Shown here one piece after another: positions 43,747 through 51,525 of a stretch of DNA of 64,000 nucleotides. Where the stretch lies: positions 1,302,001 to 1,366,000 of the forward strand of contig NZ_JBFMKQ010000001.1 in assembly GCF_040786285.1 (NCBI RefSeq), given 5' to 3'. The notes beneath the pieces are model-generated. The model made no database searches. It was not told where the DNA came from and saw only the letters and a program-made list of their open reading frames with translations. A program made the translations under genes and the position numbers. Within the stretch, counting starts at the first letter, position 1, and the number at the start of each line of letters is the position of its first letter. This DNA is from Aquimarina sp040786285. GTDB lineage: Bacteria > Bacteroidota > Bacteroidia > Flavobacteriales > Flavobacteriaceae.

Positions 43747-44598
43747 ATGAAAAAGAAGATTTTATTACCCACTGATTTCTCAAGAAATTCATGGAATGCT
43801 ATTCAATATGCCTTAGAACTTTATAAAAATGAAATCTGTGATTTTTATGTGCTTAATACATTTAATGCAACGGGTTATGCTTTAGAAAGTATGATGGTGC
43901 CAGAACCGGGAGAAAAGATTTACGAAGAAGCCAAAGAAAAATCCGAAAAAGGCCTGGGCAAAATTCTTGAACGATTAGCTTTTAGAGATGATAATCCTAA
44001 TCATAAATTCTTTATGGTGTCTCGGTTTAATAGCTTATTAGACGCTATCAAAGATTTTGTAGACAAAGAAGATATTCAGATGATTATTATGGGAACAAAA
44101 GGATCTACAGACGCGAGAGATGTGATCTTTGGAAGTAATACCGTTATGGTTATGGAAAAATCCAGAAACTGTCCGGTTATGGCTATACCAGAAGAAGCTA
44201 GTTATAATGAACTTAAAGAGATTGTGTTTCCTACCAATTATAGAATGAATTTTAAACATCGTGAGCTTCAGGATATCATTGAAGCTTCTAAAATGAGTGA
44301 TGCAGCAATTCGAGTTTTATATGCATCAGATGGAGATCCTCTGGATAAAGAACAAGAGAATAATAAAAAATTGCTTAGTGAAATTTTTGGTGGATTACCA
44401 CATACATTTCATACACTAAGCAATGTTGATCCGCAATCTGCAGTACGCTGTTTTGTAGAAAGCAGAGAAAGTGATATGATCACTTTTTTTAATAGAAAGC
44501 ATAGTTTCTTTGGTAGTATATTTTCTAGACCCATGGTTAAGAGTTTAGGGCGATATTCTAAGGTGCCGGTATTAGCATTACACGATTTGAGAAATTAA
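43747..44598 (+). CDS. Tandem-domain universal stress protein
   Basis: A 283-residue two-domain USP, last of the array. Its ATP loop is GTKGSTDARDVIFGSNTVM. Domain 2 starts EIVFPTNYRMN (Asn for the usual Asp) and lacks the glycine loop. It heads a run of plus-strand genes continuing through 44610, 45134 and 45988 with short gaps. Confidence 0.92.
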   Translation: MKKKILLPTDFSRNSWNAIQYALELYKNEICDFYVLNTFNATGYALESMMVPEPGEKIYEEAKEKSEKGLGKILERLAFRDDNPNHKFFMVSRFNSLLDAIKDFVDKEDIQMIIMGTKGSTDARDVIFGSNTVMVMEKSRNCPVMAIPEEASYNELKEIVFPTNYRMNFKHRELQDIIEASKMSDAAIRVLYASDGDPLDKEQENNKKLLSEIFGGLPHTFHTLSNVDPQSAVRCFVESRESDMITFFNRKHSFFGSIFSRPMVKSLGRYSKVPVLALHDLRN

Positions 44599-44609
44599 AA
44601 ATAAAAAAG

Positions 44610-45035
44610 ATGAATAAGAATATAGGAATTTGGATGGACAAAGAAAAAGCCCATATTATTACGGTAAAAGAAGATGGGGAAGATATAATTACGGTTTTAT
44701 CAAATATTGAAGACTTTCGTATTCATGGTGGATCTGGGACTCGGTTTAAGGGAGGACCACAAGATGTAGTGCAGGATAGTAAATATCTAGAACGTGAAAA
44801 AAACCAGTTTAGAGTTTATTTTGCAGAGGTTGTTTCATATATAAAAAGCGCAGATAAAGTTGCGATTTTTGGACCAGCAGAAACCGGAGAGAAGTTTAAT
44901 AAAGAAGTAAATGAGAAGCATAGAGATATTAGTAATAAAATAGCAGGTGTCTTTAAAGCAGATAGTATGACAGAAAACCAAACAAAAGCTTTGGTAAGAG
45001 AATATTTTAAAAAGCACAAGCAGGGTATCCTTTAG
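44610..45035 (+). CDS. Unrecognised small protein, possibly eRF1-domain-like
   Basis: A 141-residue soluble protein. It begins NIGIWMDKEKAHIITV, a beta-hairpin typical of a group of small bacterial proteins with an eRF1/pelota domain-3-like fold. A later stretch, KVAIFGPAETGEKFNKEV, looks like the glycine turn of that fold. The family call is tentative. It starts 11 bases after USP 43747 and is in its operon. Confidence 0.45.
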   Translation: MNKNIGIWMDKEKAHIITVKEDGEDIITVLSNIEDFRIHGGSGTRFKGGPQDVVQDSKYLEREKNQFRVYFAEVVSYIKSADKVAIFGPAETGEKFNKEVNEKHRDISNKIAGVFKADSMTENQTKALVREYFKKHKQGIL

Positions 45036-45133
45036 ATATGTGGTTTGATGATATTTTAATAGTTCTAAGTTAAGTTATGTGCAAACAGCTCTGCCTCCAG
45101 CAGGTGGAGTTGTTTCGTTATAAATATAATCTC

Positions 45134-45976
45134 ATGCAAAACCAGAGTTTTGAGGTCATAAAATCTTCTGGAGAAAAGGTTAAGTTTTCACTCCATAAAC
45201 TTCGTAATTCTTTAAAACGAAGCGGTGCAGAGAACACCCTAATTGAACAAATTTTAAACATAGTTCGTGATGAATTGTATCAGGGGATTTCTACCAAAGA
45301 AATTTACAATCGAGCTTTTGCTTTATTAAAAAAGAATAAATCGATTTTTGCTTCAAAGTATAAACTTAAAAAATCAATTTATGAGCTAGGACCAACTGGT
45401 TTTCCATTCGAACGCTTTGTGGCGGCAATATTTCAATATTCTGGGTACGCTGTACAGGTTGGACAAATTATTAAAGGAAAATGTGTTTCTCATGAAGTAG
45501 ATGTTGTAGCTAGAAAAAATGGTCAATACCTGGTGATAGAATGTAAGTTTCATAGTGAAGAGGGGCGAAATTGTAATGTAAAAGTTCCGCTGTACATTCA
45601 TTCTAGATATCAAGATATAATTACTCTTAATCGAGAACAAAACGATGGGGATATGACTCCTGATGAAGGATGGGTGGTAACCAATACACGTTTTACCAAA
45701 GATGCAATTCGATACGGAGAATGTGCAGGGTTGTATTTACTAAGTTGGGACCACCCAAGGGGTGATGGGCTTAAAGACAGAATAGATCGTTTGGGATTAT
45801 ATCCGATTACTGTGTCAACACTATTAACCAATCGTGAAAAACAGTTTTTGTTAAGCCGAGATGTTGTGTTATGTATGCAGTTAATAGACGATGTATTTTA
45901 TCTGGATCATTTAGGAATTTCAGAGCAACGAAAGCAAAAGATTCTACATGAAATTGAAATGTTGTGTAACGCATAA
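45134..45976 (+). CDS. ATP-cone protein with Mrr-like (PD-(D/E)xK) nuclease domain
   Basis: A 280-residue protein. The N-terminus (SFEVIKSSGEKVKFS to about residue 85) is an ATP-cone, the nucleotide-sensing domain of ribonucleotide reductases. The middle has the nuclease core: HEVDVVARKNGQYLVIECKFH, that is D, then E-x-K. The rest is not recognised. The start is taken at 45134, where the ATP-cone begins. Nucleotide-gated DNA cleavage or repair is possible but not shown. It precedes the beta-CASP gene by 11 bases. Confidence 0.75.
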   Translation: MQNQSFEVIKSSGEKVKFSLHKLRNSLKRSGAENTLIEQILNIVRDELYQGISTKEIYNRAFALLKKNKSIFASKYKLKKSIYELGPTGFPFERFVAAIFQYSGYAVQVGQIIKGKCVSHEVDVVARKNGQYLVIECKFHSEEGRNCNVKVPLYIHSRYQDIITLNREQNDGDMTPDEGWVVTNTRFTKDAIRYGECAGLYLLSWDHPRGDGLKDRIDRLGLYPITVSTLLTNREKQFLLSRDVVLCMQLIDDVFYLDHLGISEQRKQKILHEIEMLCNA

Positions 45977-45987
45977 ATCAAATTCTT

Positions 45988-47358
45988 ATGCCAACGATTA
46001 AAATTCATTTTCTAGGGGCATCGCATACCGTTACCGGGTCAAAATTTTATATAGAAACGCCCCAGAAAAATATACTGATCGATTGCGGAATGTTTCAGGG
46101 TGTTAAAGAACTTCGACAATTAAACTGGAAGGATTTACCTATAGATGTATCTGCAATTGATGTAGTATTACTCACACATGGACATTTAGATCATACGGGA
46201 TACTTACCAAGGTTGATCAAGCAAGGTTTTATAGGAGATATTGTAGGAACAGCACCAACTTTGGCCATCACCGAAATTATTCTAAGCGATAGTGCAAAAA
46301 TACATGAAGAAGAAGCAGAAAGAGCCAATAAAGAAGGATACTCAAAACATAATCCTGCGTTACCGTTTTATACCGAAAAAGATGCCGAAAAGACAATACG
46401 GTATTTTAAAAGTCAAGAAAAGGATACCTGGATTTCTCTATCTAAGGACATCCAATACAGGTACAGATATAATGGGCATATTATAGGGTCTACATTTATA
46501 GAATTAGAATTGTATGGTAAAATTTTTGTGTTTTCTGGAGATTTAGGTCGCAATGATGATGTACTTCTTAATCCTCCCGAAAAGCCAAAATGGGCAGATT
46601 ACCTTTTTGTTGAAAGTACGTATGGTAACAAACTACACCCCAATGAAAATGTCGAAGAAAAATTGATTGAACTCATCAACCATACTCTCTATCAAAAAGG
46701 TACTTTGATAATCCCTTCTTTTGCCGTAGAGAGATTACAAATGCTAATGTATTTATTGTGGAAATTATATCAAAAAAACCGCATCCCCAATATTCCGATT
46801 TATGTCGACAGTCCAATGGGCAATAATGTATTATCCGTTTTTGAACACTTTCCGGGATGGCATAAGGTACCCATGAATGAATATCATGCGATTTGCAATC
46901 ACATTAACATCGTTACCTCATATAGAGAAACCTGGGAGGTAATTGATAATCCACGTCCTAAGATTGTGATTGCAGGTAGTGGTATGGTTACAGGAGGCAG
47001 AGTGCTTACCTATCTAAAACAGCTTATAGACAATAATTCAACAGATGTAGTGTTGGTAGGGTTTCAGGCCGAAGGAACCCGAGGAAGATTATTGCAAGAA
47101 GGCGCTCATGAGATTAAGTTATTCGGAAAATATTATCCCGTTAACGCAAAAATTCATCAGATTGAAAGCTTATCTGCCCATGCAGATCAACAAGAATTGT
47201 TAGACTGGATGAGTGAGATCAAAAACATACCAGAAAAAGTCTTTTTAATTCATGGCGAAGCTACTGCCGCCGACACATTACGGGTAAAAATACAAGATAC
47301 ATATCGTTGGAGGGTTCATATTCCAAAATTGTATGAAGTCGTTGAAATCCTGGTTTGA
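45988..47358 (+). CDS. Beta-CASP metallo-beta-lactamase RNase
   Basis: A 456-residue nuclease. The MBL motif HGHLDHTG (about 72-79), a later Asp in FSGDLGR, and the beta-CASP motifs SFAVERLQ, SGMVTGGR and SLSAHADQ are all in order. Archaeal and bacterial homologues are CPSF-like ribonucleases. In alphaproteobacteria a gene of this kind is often under FixK-type control; that is from memory. It is the last gene before a 471-base structured gap. Confidence 0.92.
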   Translation: MPTIKIHFLGASHTVTGSKFYIETPQKNILIDCGMFQGVKELRQLNWKDLPIDVSAIDVVLLTHGHLDHTGYLPRLIKQGFIGDIVGTAPTLAITEIILSDSAKIHEEEAERANKEGYSKHNPALPFYTEKDAEKTIRYFKSQEKDTWISLSKDIQYRYRYNGHIIGSTFIELELYGKIFVFSGDLGRNDDVLLNPPEKPKWADYLFVESTYGNKLHPNENVEEKLIELINHTLYQKGTLIIPSFAVERLQMLMYLLWKLYQKNRIPNIPIYVDSPMGNNVLSVFEHFPGWHKVPMNEYHAICNHINIVTSYRETWEVIDNPRPKIVIAGSGMVTGGRVLTYLKQLIDNNSTDVVLVGFQAEGTRGRLLQEGAHEIKLFGKYYPVNAKIHQIESLSAHADQQELLDWMSEIKNIPEKVFLIHGEATAADTLRVKIQDTYRWRVHIPKLYEVVEILV

Positions 47359-47441
47359 CTTTTTTGATATCCTAGGAGTATAGATTATCGTCCTTGCTCC
47401 TAGAAAAGATTTCCTTGTAGAGAAGAAACAGTTTTAGAAGT

Positions 47442-47478
47442 AAAAATTCCTGTCCTGATGACCGGGACAGGAATTTTT
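47442..47478 (+). terminator. Strong hairpin with T-run after the beta-CASP gene
   Basis: Fourteen perfect pairs between 47442-47455 and 47465-47478, with A-run and T-run flanks, 83 bases after the stop. It has the shape of an intrinsic terminator and is the first hairpin of the GC-rich string. Confidence 0.65.
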
Positions 47479-47497
47479 ATGCCAGGAAAGGTAATTG

Positions 47498-47532
47498 AGC
47501 TCCCGGGACAGGAAAATAATGTCCTGGGAGCT
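47498..47532. repeat. GC-rich hairpin 2
   Basis: AGCTCCCGGGAC (47498-47509) pairs with GTCCTGGGAGCT (47521-47532) over 12 bases with one G-U pair and an 11-base loop. There is no T-run, so it is not a typical terminator. Confidence 0.65.
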
Positions 47533-47538
47533 ATTAAG

Positions 47539-47576
47539 CCCCTTCCGGGGAGTATAAAATAACTCCCAGGAAAGGG
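47539..47576. repeat. GC-rich hairpin 3
   Basis: The arms 47539-47553 and 47562-47576 pair over 15 positions with two mismatches around an eight-base loop. They carry the same CCGGGG/CCCAGG words as hairpin 2. Confidence 0.6.
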
Positions 47577-47639
47577 TATGCCATTGCCGGGAGCAGTATT
47601 ATGATCGGCGGGAAGAGTTTATTATAGTCCGGGACAGTC

Positions 47640-47666
47640 AAAAAAGTGCTTCGTATTCACTTTTTT
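47640..47666. terminator. Short A/T-flanked hairpin
   Basis: AAAAAAGTG (47640-47648) pairs with CACTTTTTT (47658-47666) around a nine-base loop. It could act as a terminator on either strand. Confidence 0.5.
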
Positions 47667-47762
47667 ATGTGGAGAATACAAAAATATCTCCCGGGAGAGG
47701 CTATAGTGTAATAAGGAGGATAAATTTTAGATCCAGATTGGCTTAAAAAAACACGTATAACC

Positions 47763-47805
47763 TGATAATTATCATTTTTTTAGTCCTTGTATTAAGGTAT
47801 ATTAC
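47763..47805 (+). promoter_or_regulatory. Crp/Fnr-type operator and -7 box before 47830
   Basis: Perfect palindrome TGATAATTATCA at 47763-47774, a 23-base spacer, then TATATTAC at 47798-47805. Start codon at 47830. Confidence 0.7.
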
Positions 47806-47829
47806 TCTTCAGCCTTAAAGCCAATAAAA

Positions 47830-48246
47830 ATGAAAACTGCAGCAAAACCTTCGTTAGAAAAAGAACTCAAAGAAATTCATCTAGAAACCTTAGACTGGAA
47901 ATCCAGTCTTCAATTTATTAAGGGAGAAATTCACTTTATTAATCAACTACTTAATGCTTATGTGTTTGAACCAAATACACCTAATCTCTTTGAACGATTA
48001 CAAGAGTATAAAGAACAAATCACAATAGCAGAAAAAGAAATACAGAACATTAACCAAAGTATCAGAAAACATGAAAGTGTACTGGGTGGAATGTTAGAAT
48101 TTGATTTTATTTCTTATGATCATTCCTACTATCAGGAGCATGAGTTGATGAAAATAACATTCGATGATTTCTTTAAAAACTTCAGGAAACTAAAAGCCAA
48201 CATTTTCAATTATACAGGTAACATCCTGAAAAAGAAAAAGAAGTAA
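47830..48246 (+). CDS. Coiled-coil protein, paralogue of 48907
   Basis: A 138-residue soluble helical protein with no known domain. The segment WKSSLQFIKGEIHFINQLLNAY (residues 23-44) matches WVSELKFIKDEQHFLDDLMENY in the gene at 48907, and both have a middle coiled coil and a basic C-terminus. The pair flank hsp20. A role as a stress-related scaffold can only be guessed. The stop codon lies inside a dispersed repeat. Confidence 0.65.
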   Translation: MKTAAKPSLEKELKEIHLETLDWKSSLQFIKGEIHFINQLLNAYVFEPNTPNLFERLQEYKEQITIAEKEIQNINQSIRKHESVLGGMLEFDFISYDHSYYQEHELMKITFDDFFKNFRKLKANIFNYTGNILKKKKK

Positions 48247-48297
48247 ACTACCTCGGGGCAAGTCTCGGAGCATTTAAATCTGGATAATCGAGTAAAG
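48242..48297. repeat. Intergenic hairpin repeat (first copy at 9887-9985)
   Basis: AGTAAACTACCTCGGGGCAA begins at the stop codon of 47830-48246 and runs to CGAGTAAAGTT. It matches the 9887-9985 element on the opposite strand without that copy's insertion. It lies directly before the hsp20 operator. Confidence 0.7.
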
Positions 48298-48314
48298 TTA
48301 AAATACAGCTAAAC

Positions 48315-48357
48315 TGATAATTATCATTTTTATCAGCCTTTAGACACCTTAATTTTA
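48315..48357 (+). promoter_or_regulatory. Crp/Fnr-type operator and -7 box before hsp20
   Basis: Perfect palindrome TGATAATTATCA at 48315-48326, a 23-base spacer, then TAATTTTA at 48350-48357. The ATG at 48399 gives a leader of about 37 bases, the longest of the set. Confidence 0.75.
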
Positions 48358-48398
48358 GAAGTATAAATGAATTAATAACTCTAATAAACCATAACATT

Positions 48399-48842
48399 AT
48401 GTCAATAATTAAATTTAATAAAAACAGATTTCCCTGGATCAATGATAGGGTTCCTAGCTGGTTGGATACCGATGATTTTTTTGCAGATGATTTTTTTATA
48501 AGAGATAAAAATCTTCCGGCAATGAATGTCAAAGAAAACAAGGATGATTTCGACATAGAACTTGCGGTTCCTGGTTTTTCAAAAAAAGATATCGAAGTAA
48601 CGATAGAGGATGACATTCTGCACATTTGCGCAAAAAGCAGCAAAGAAGAGGTAGAAGAAGAGGAGAATTATATGCGCAGAGAATTCAATTATAGCTCGTT
48701 TGACAGAAAGCTACAATTGCCAAGCAGTGTAGATCAAAACGAAAAGGTTAAAGCTACGTACAAAGACGGAATTCTTACACTTAATCTTCTAAAAAGAGAA
48801 GATTCTAAAGAACCACCAAAGAGAGTGATTGATATAGCTTAA
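48399..48842 (+). CDS. Small heat shock protein Hsp20
   Basis: A 147-residue alpha-crystallin-type chaperone. The N-terminal arm is rich in Asp and Phe (about 1-35). The alpha-crystallin domain runs from NVKENKDDFDIELAVPGF to YKDGILTLNL, and the C-terminal tail is short. It holds unfolded proteins without ATP. It has its own promoter and a terminator (48855-48884). Confidence 0.95.
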   Translation: MSIIKFNKNRFPWINDRVPSWLDTDDFFADDFFIRDKNLPAMNVKENKDDFDIELAVPGFSKKDIEVTIEDDILHICAKSSKEEVEEEENYMRREFNYSSFDRKLQLPSSVDQNEKVKATYKDGILTLNLLKREDSKEPPKRVIDIA

Positions 48843-48854
48843 ACCATAAGGAAG

Positions 48855-48893
48855 GGCAGAAAAATGGGGGTAATTTTTTCTGCCTTTTCTTTT
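48855..48893 (+). terminator. Intrinsic terminator after hsp20
   Basis: GGCAGAAAAA (48855-48864) pairs over ten bases with TTTTTCTGCC (48875-48884), followed by a T-rich tract to about 48893. The next gene begins only 22 bases after the stem, so that gene depends on read-through or an unseen promoter. Confidence 0.8.
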
Positions 48894-48906
48894 AAAATTA
48901 AAAGTT

Positions 48907-49350
48907 ATGAAAGCAAAAGAACCAAACGTAAAGTATGTAGAGTGGCAAAGTCCCGACGAGTTACATGAGGCCGCACTAACCTGGGTTTCTGAACTCAAAT
49001 TCATCAAAGATGAACAGCATTTTTTGGATGACCTTATGGAGAATTACGCACTACAACTTATTTCGGAAAAAATTTTTGAAAAAAGTAAAAAGGTGGTTAA
49101 TGATTTAGCAGAAGAGAGAAAAGGTTTAGAACCATTACTAAAAGAAATAATCAATCATCATAATGCACTCACCATATTAGTGGATGGAAAAGATCAACCG
49201 GTCGAAGAAAAACAATATAAAGAAGATCACCGTGCGTTGGTAATAAAAGTTAGTCAATATCTTAATAACTATAAGGATACAAAAAGAAAGATTTTTGAGT
49301 TGATCAAAACCATAATGAAACAAGGTAAACAAAAACGATTACTCAATTAA
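48907..49350 (+). CDS. Coiled-coil protein, paralogue of 47830
   Basis: A 147-residue helical protein with no known domain. WVSELKFIKDEQHFLDDLMENY near residue 26 is the segment shared with 47830-48246. A charged coiled coil (KSKKVVNDLAEERKGLEP) and a Lys-rich C-terminus (KQGKQKRLLN) follow. The flavodoxin-like gene starts nine bases later, so 48907-51525 reads as one operon. Confidence 0.65.
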   Translation: MKAKEPNVKYVEWQSPDELHEAALTWVSELKFIKDEQHFLDDLMENYALQLISEKIFEKSKKVVNDLAEERKGLEPLLKEIINHHNALTILVDGKDQPVEEKQYKEDHRALVIKVSQYLNNYKDTKRKIFELIKTIMKQGKQKRLLN

Positions 49351-49359
49351 GACATTCCC

Positions 49360-49860
49360 ATGAAACGTATTCTTATACTAGTTGTGGGTTCTGCCATTGT
49401 ACTCTTTGCAGTATTTTGGGGGTGGTATGAGTATACCTACTCTATGGATACCGTAATCCCTTTCGAGGTTAATAATCCTAATTTAGAAACCAAAGTATTG
49501 ATAGCTTCACAAGGCAGTAAATTCAAAGATTCATTGGTGCAAGGAGTTTTACGGCATTATGAAAAAGACACTATTTATTTTAAAGTAATAGATGTATACA
49601 CCCTGTTTACAGTAAATATAGATAAATGGGATGCCTTACTTATTATTAATTCCTGGGAGTATGGCAGCCCACCGCGTAATGTAAAGAAGTTTATTAAAAA
49701 CTATCCGGATCAATTGGATAAACTTATCATTCTCTCTACAGTAGGAAGCAGTAATATTGCTTTGGAAGATGTAGATGTGATATCCGGAGAATCAATTATA
49801 GAAAAAACATCTCATTACACTAATGTTTTGGTAAAACGATTAGATAAAATAATTAAATAA
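49360..49860 (+). CDS. Membrane-anchored flavodoxin-like protein
   Basis: A 166-residue protein with one N-terminal helix (about 4-22, ending WGWYEYTYSMD) and a flavodoxin-like domain (KVLIASQGSKFKDSL, WDALLIINSWEYG, KLIILSTVGSS). It is a full-length paralogue of 6415-6930, sharing the YxYxYSM linker. FMN binding is uncertain because the canonical loop is missing. Followed by the lipoprotein gene after 11 bases. Confidence 0.65.
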   Translation: MKRILILVVGSAIVLFAVFWGWYEYTYSMDTVIPFEVNNPNLETKVLIASQGSKFKDSLVQGVLRHYEKDTIYFKVIDVYTLFTVNIDKWDALLIINSWEYGSPPRNVKKFIKNYPDQLDKLIILSTVGSSNIALEDVDVISGESIIEKTSHYTNVLVKRLDKIIK

Positions 49861-49871
49861 ACCTAGAAATC

Positions 49872-50537
49872 ATGAACAAACCCTATCTGTTTTTGTTATT
49901 TATTGCAGGGCTATTTTATAGCTGTACCTCTAGCGAATTGGTTGAAAATTGGAAGAATCCTGATATTGACACTTTTGAAGCTCAAAAAGTTTTGGTTATT
50001 GGTATTACTCCTGATGAAGGTAATCGAAAAATATTTGAGAAGAAATTGGCAGGAGAATTAAAAAAAAGCGGGGTTAATGCGATAAAAAGTCTTGGTTTCT
50101 TTCAGGAAAAATTCACTACTTCACCCAGAACTGAAGAAGAATTGATGGCACTGGAAGAACAATTGATTGAACAAGGTTTTGATGCTATTTTACTTTCAAA
50201 AGTAGTGGGAGTTGAGGATAAGGTGACCGTGGTAAAAGCGTATAGAAATCTTGATAAAACGTTTAAGAGTTTTAAGGAAGATTATTATGAAAACCAGGAA
50301 ATATATCATGATGAAGATTACTATGAAGAGTATCAGGTTTTTCATGCAGAATCATCATTATACTGTATTTGCCCAGAAAAAGAGAAGGAATTAATTTGGA
50401 AAGGATCTATTGATATCACTGAACCAGAAAATACCAAAAAAGCCGTGAATGACTATGTGAAAGTAGTGATTTGGGCACTAAAGGGGCAACAATTATTAAT
50501 CATAGAAGAACTTACAGATGAAGATCTTGATATATAG
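49872..50537 (+). CDS. Lipoprotein, paralogue of the exported protein at 5723
   Basis: A 221-residue lipoprotein with the lipobox LFYSC (Cys about 18). The domain KVLVIGITPDEGN, FEKKLAGELKKSGVNAI, EQGFDAILLSKVVGVED matches 5723-6316 and resembles a common family of small uncharacterised bacterial lipoproteins. An acidic, Tyr-rich insertion (about 135-155) is absent from the other copy. Its end overlaps the dehydrogenase gene by 20 bases. Confidence 0.65.
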   Translation: MNKPYLFLLFIAGLFYSCTSSELVENWKNPDIDTFEAQKVLVIGITPDEGNRKIFEKKLAGELKKSGVNAIKSLGFFQEKFTTSPRTEEELMALEEQLIEQGFDAILLSKVVGVEDKVTVVKAYRNLDKTFKSFKEDYYENQEIYHDEDYYEEYQVFHAESSLYCICPEKEKELIWKGSIDITEPENTKKAVNDYVKVVIWALKGQQLLIIEELTDEDLDI

Positions 50538-51525
50538 TGCTAAGGATTTTGAAATTCCTTTTCTTGAAAAAGCAAATAGTGCAGGGCATCAAATCAAGTA
50601 TATACCAGAGAGGTTAACTTTAAAAACTGCTAGATTGGCATTAGGTTTTGATATAATTTCTATTTTTTCTGCAGATGATGCATCATCGGTAGTTTTAGAG
50701 AGGTTGAAGGACTTTGGAATCAGATATATTACACTTCGCTCCACAGGATATGATAATGTAAATCTTGTAATGGCAAAAAAACTAGGAATTAAAGTGGCCA
50801 ACGTTGCAGGGTATTCACCACATGCTATAGCCGAGCATGCAGTGGCTCTTTTATTGGCTTTAAATCGTAAATTAATTCAATCTAATGAACAAGTAAGCAA
50901 TTACAATTTTTCATTGAGTAATCTTGTTGGCTTTGATCTCAATAAAAAAACAGTAGGGATTATCGGAACAGGCAGAATAGGAAAGGTAATCACCAGGATA
51001 ATGCACGGTTTTGGTTGCAAGATCATTGTTTATGATATTTGTGAAGACCATAAGATAAAGGAGAACTATGATGCCTCTTATGTAAATCTAAAAAATTTAT
51101 GTAAGCAATCTGATATCATCTTTTTGAGTATCCCACTTACTACCCAAACACATCATATGATAAATAAAGATGTGATTCAACATATGAAAAAAGATGCCAT
51201 ACTTATTAATGTGGCCAGAGGAGGAGTTGTATGTACCGAAGATATCATACAGGCATTAGAATTAAAAAGAATTGTTGGATATGGTACAGATGTATATGAG
51301 CATGAAAGTGGAGTCTTTTTCTATGATCATTCTAAAAATAAACCAAAGGATACTTTCTTGCAAAGCTTGATCAATTTGCCAAATGTATTACTTACTCCAC
51401 ATCAGGCCTTTGCAACCAAAGAAGCTCTTACTAATATTGCAGAAACTACTTTTTACAATATCAACTGCTGGCAACAACAAGGATCCGGTACAAATGAACT
51501 TACACAAAAAGAATTAGTGGGGTAG
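50518..51525 (+). CDS. D-2-hydroxyacid dehydrogenase, probably D-lactate dehydrogenase
   Basis: A 335-residue NAD-dependent enzyme. The Rossmann motif GIIGTGRIG (about 147-155), the Arg in NVARGGVV, the Glu region YEHESGVFF and the His in LTPHQAF match the LdhA type of D-lactate dehydrogenase. It would make D-lactate from pyruvate and regenerate NAD+ during oxygen limitation. The start overlaps the lipoprotein gene, so translation is coupled. Confidence 0.85.
   Translation: MKILIYSAKDFEIPFLEKANSAGHQIKYIPERLTLKTARLALGFDIISIFSADDASSVVLERLKDFGIRYITLRSTGYDNVNLVMAKKLGIKVANVAGYSPHAIAEHAVALLLALNRKLIQSNEQVSNYNFSLSNLVGFDLNKKTVGIIGTGRIGKVITRIMHGFGCKIIVYDICEDHKIKENYDASYVNLKNLCKQSDIIFLSIPLTTQTHHMINKDVIQHMKKDAILINVARGGVVCTEDIIQALELKRIVGYGTDVYEHESGVFFYDHSKNKPKDTFLQSLINLPNVLLTPHQAFATKEALTNIAETTFYNINCWQQQGSGTNELTQKELVG

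Larger units (their letters stand above)
47359..47829. other. 471-base gap with a string of GC-rich hairpins
   Basis: No protein gene was found. From 47442 to 47700 the sequence is far more GC-rich than its surroundings and repeats a CCGGGA-type word: GACCGGGACAGG, CTCCCGGGACAGG, CTCCCAGGAAAGG, GTCCGGGACAG, CTCCCGGGAGAGG. It folds into successive stems at 47442-47478, 47498-47532, 47539-47576 and 47640-47666. The last 70 bases hold the promoter for 47830. Confidence 0.7.

Noticed and set aside
38321..44598. USP array as a CRISPR-like or tandem DNA repeat
   Set aside because: The similarity is at the protein level only; nucleotide sequences are diverged and spacers are ordinary promoters.
47442..47478. 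Riboswitch upstream of 47830
   Set aside because: The hairpins end 60-90 bases before the mapped-type promoter of 47830, so they would not be in its leader; no known riboswitch motif was recognised.
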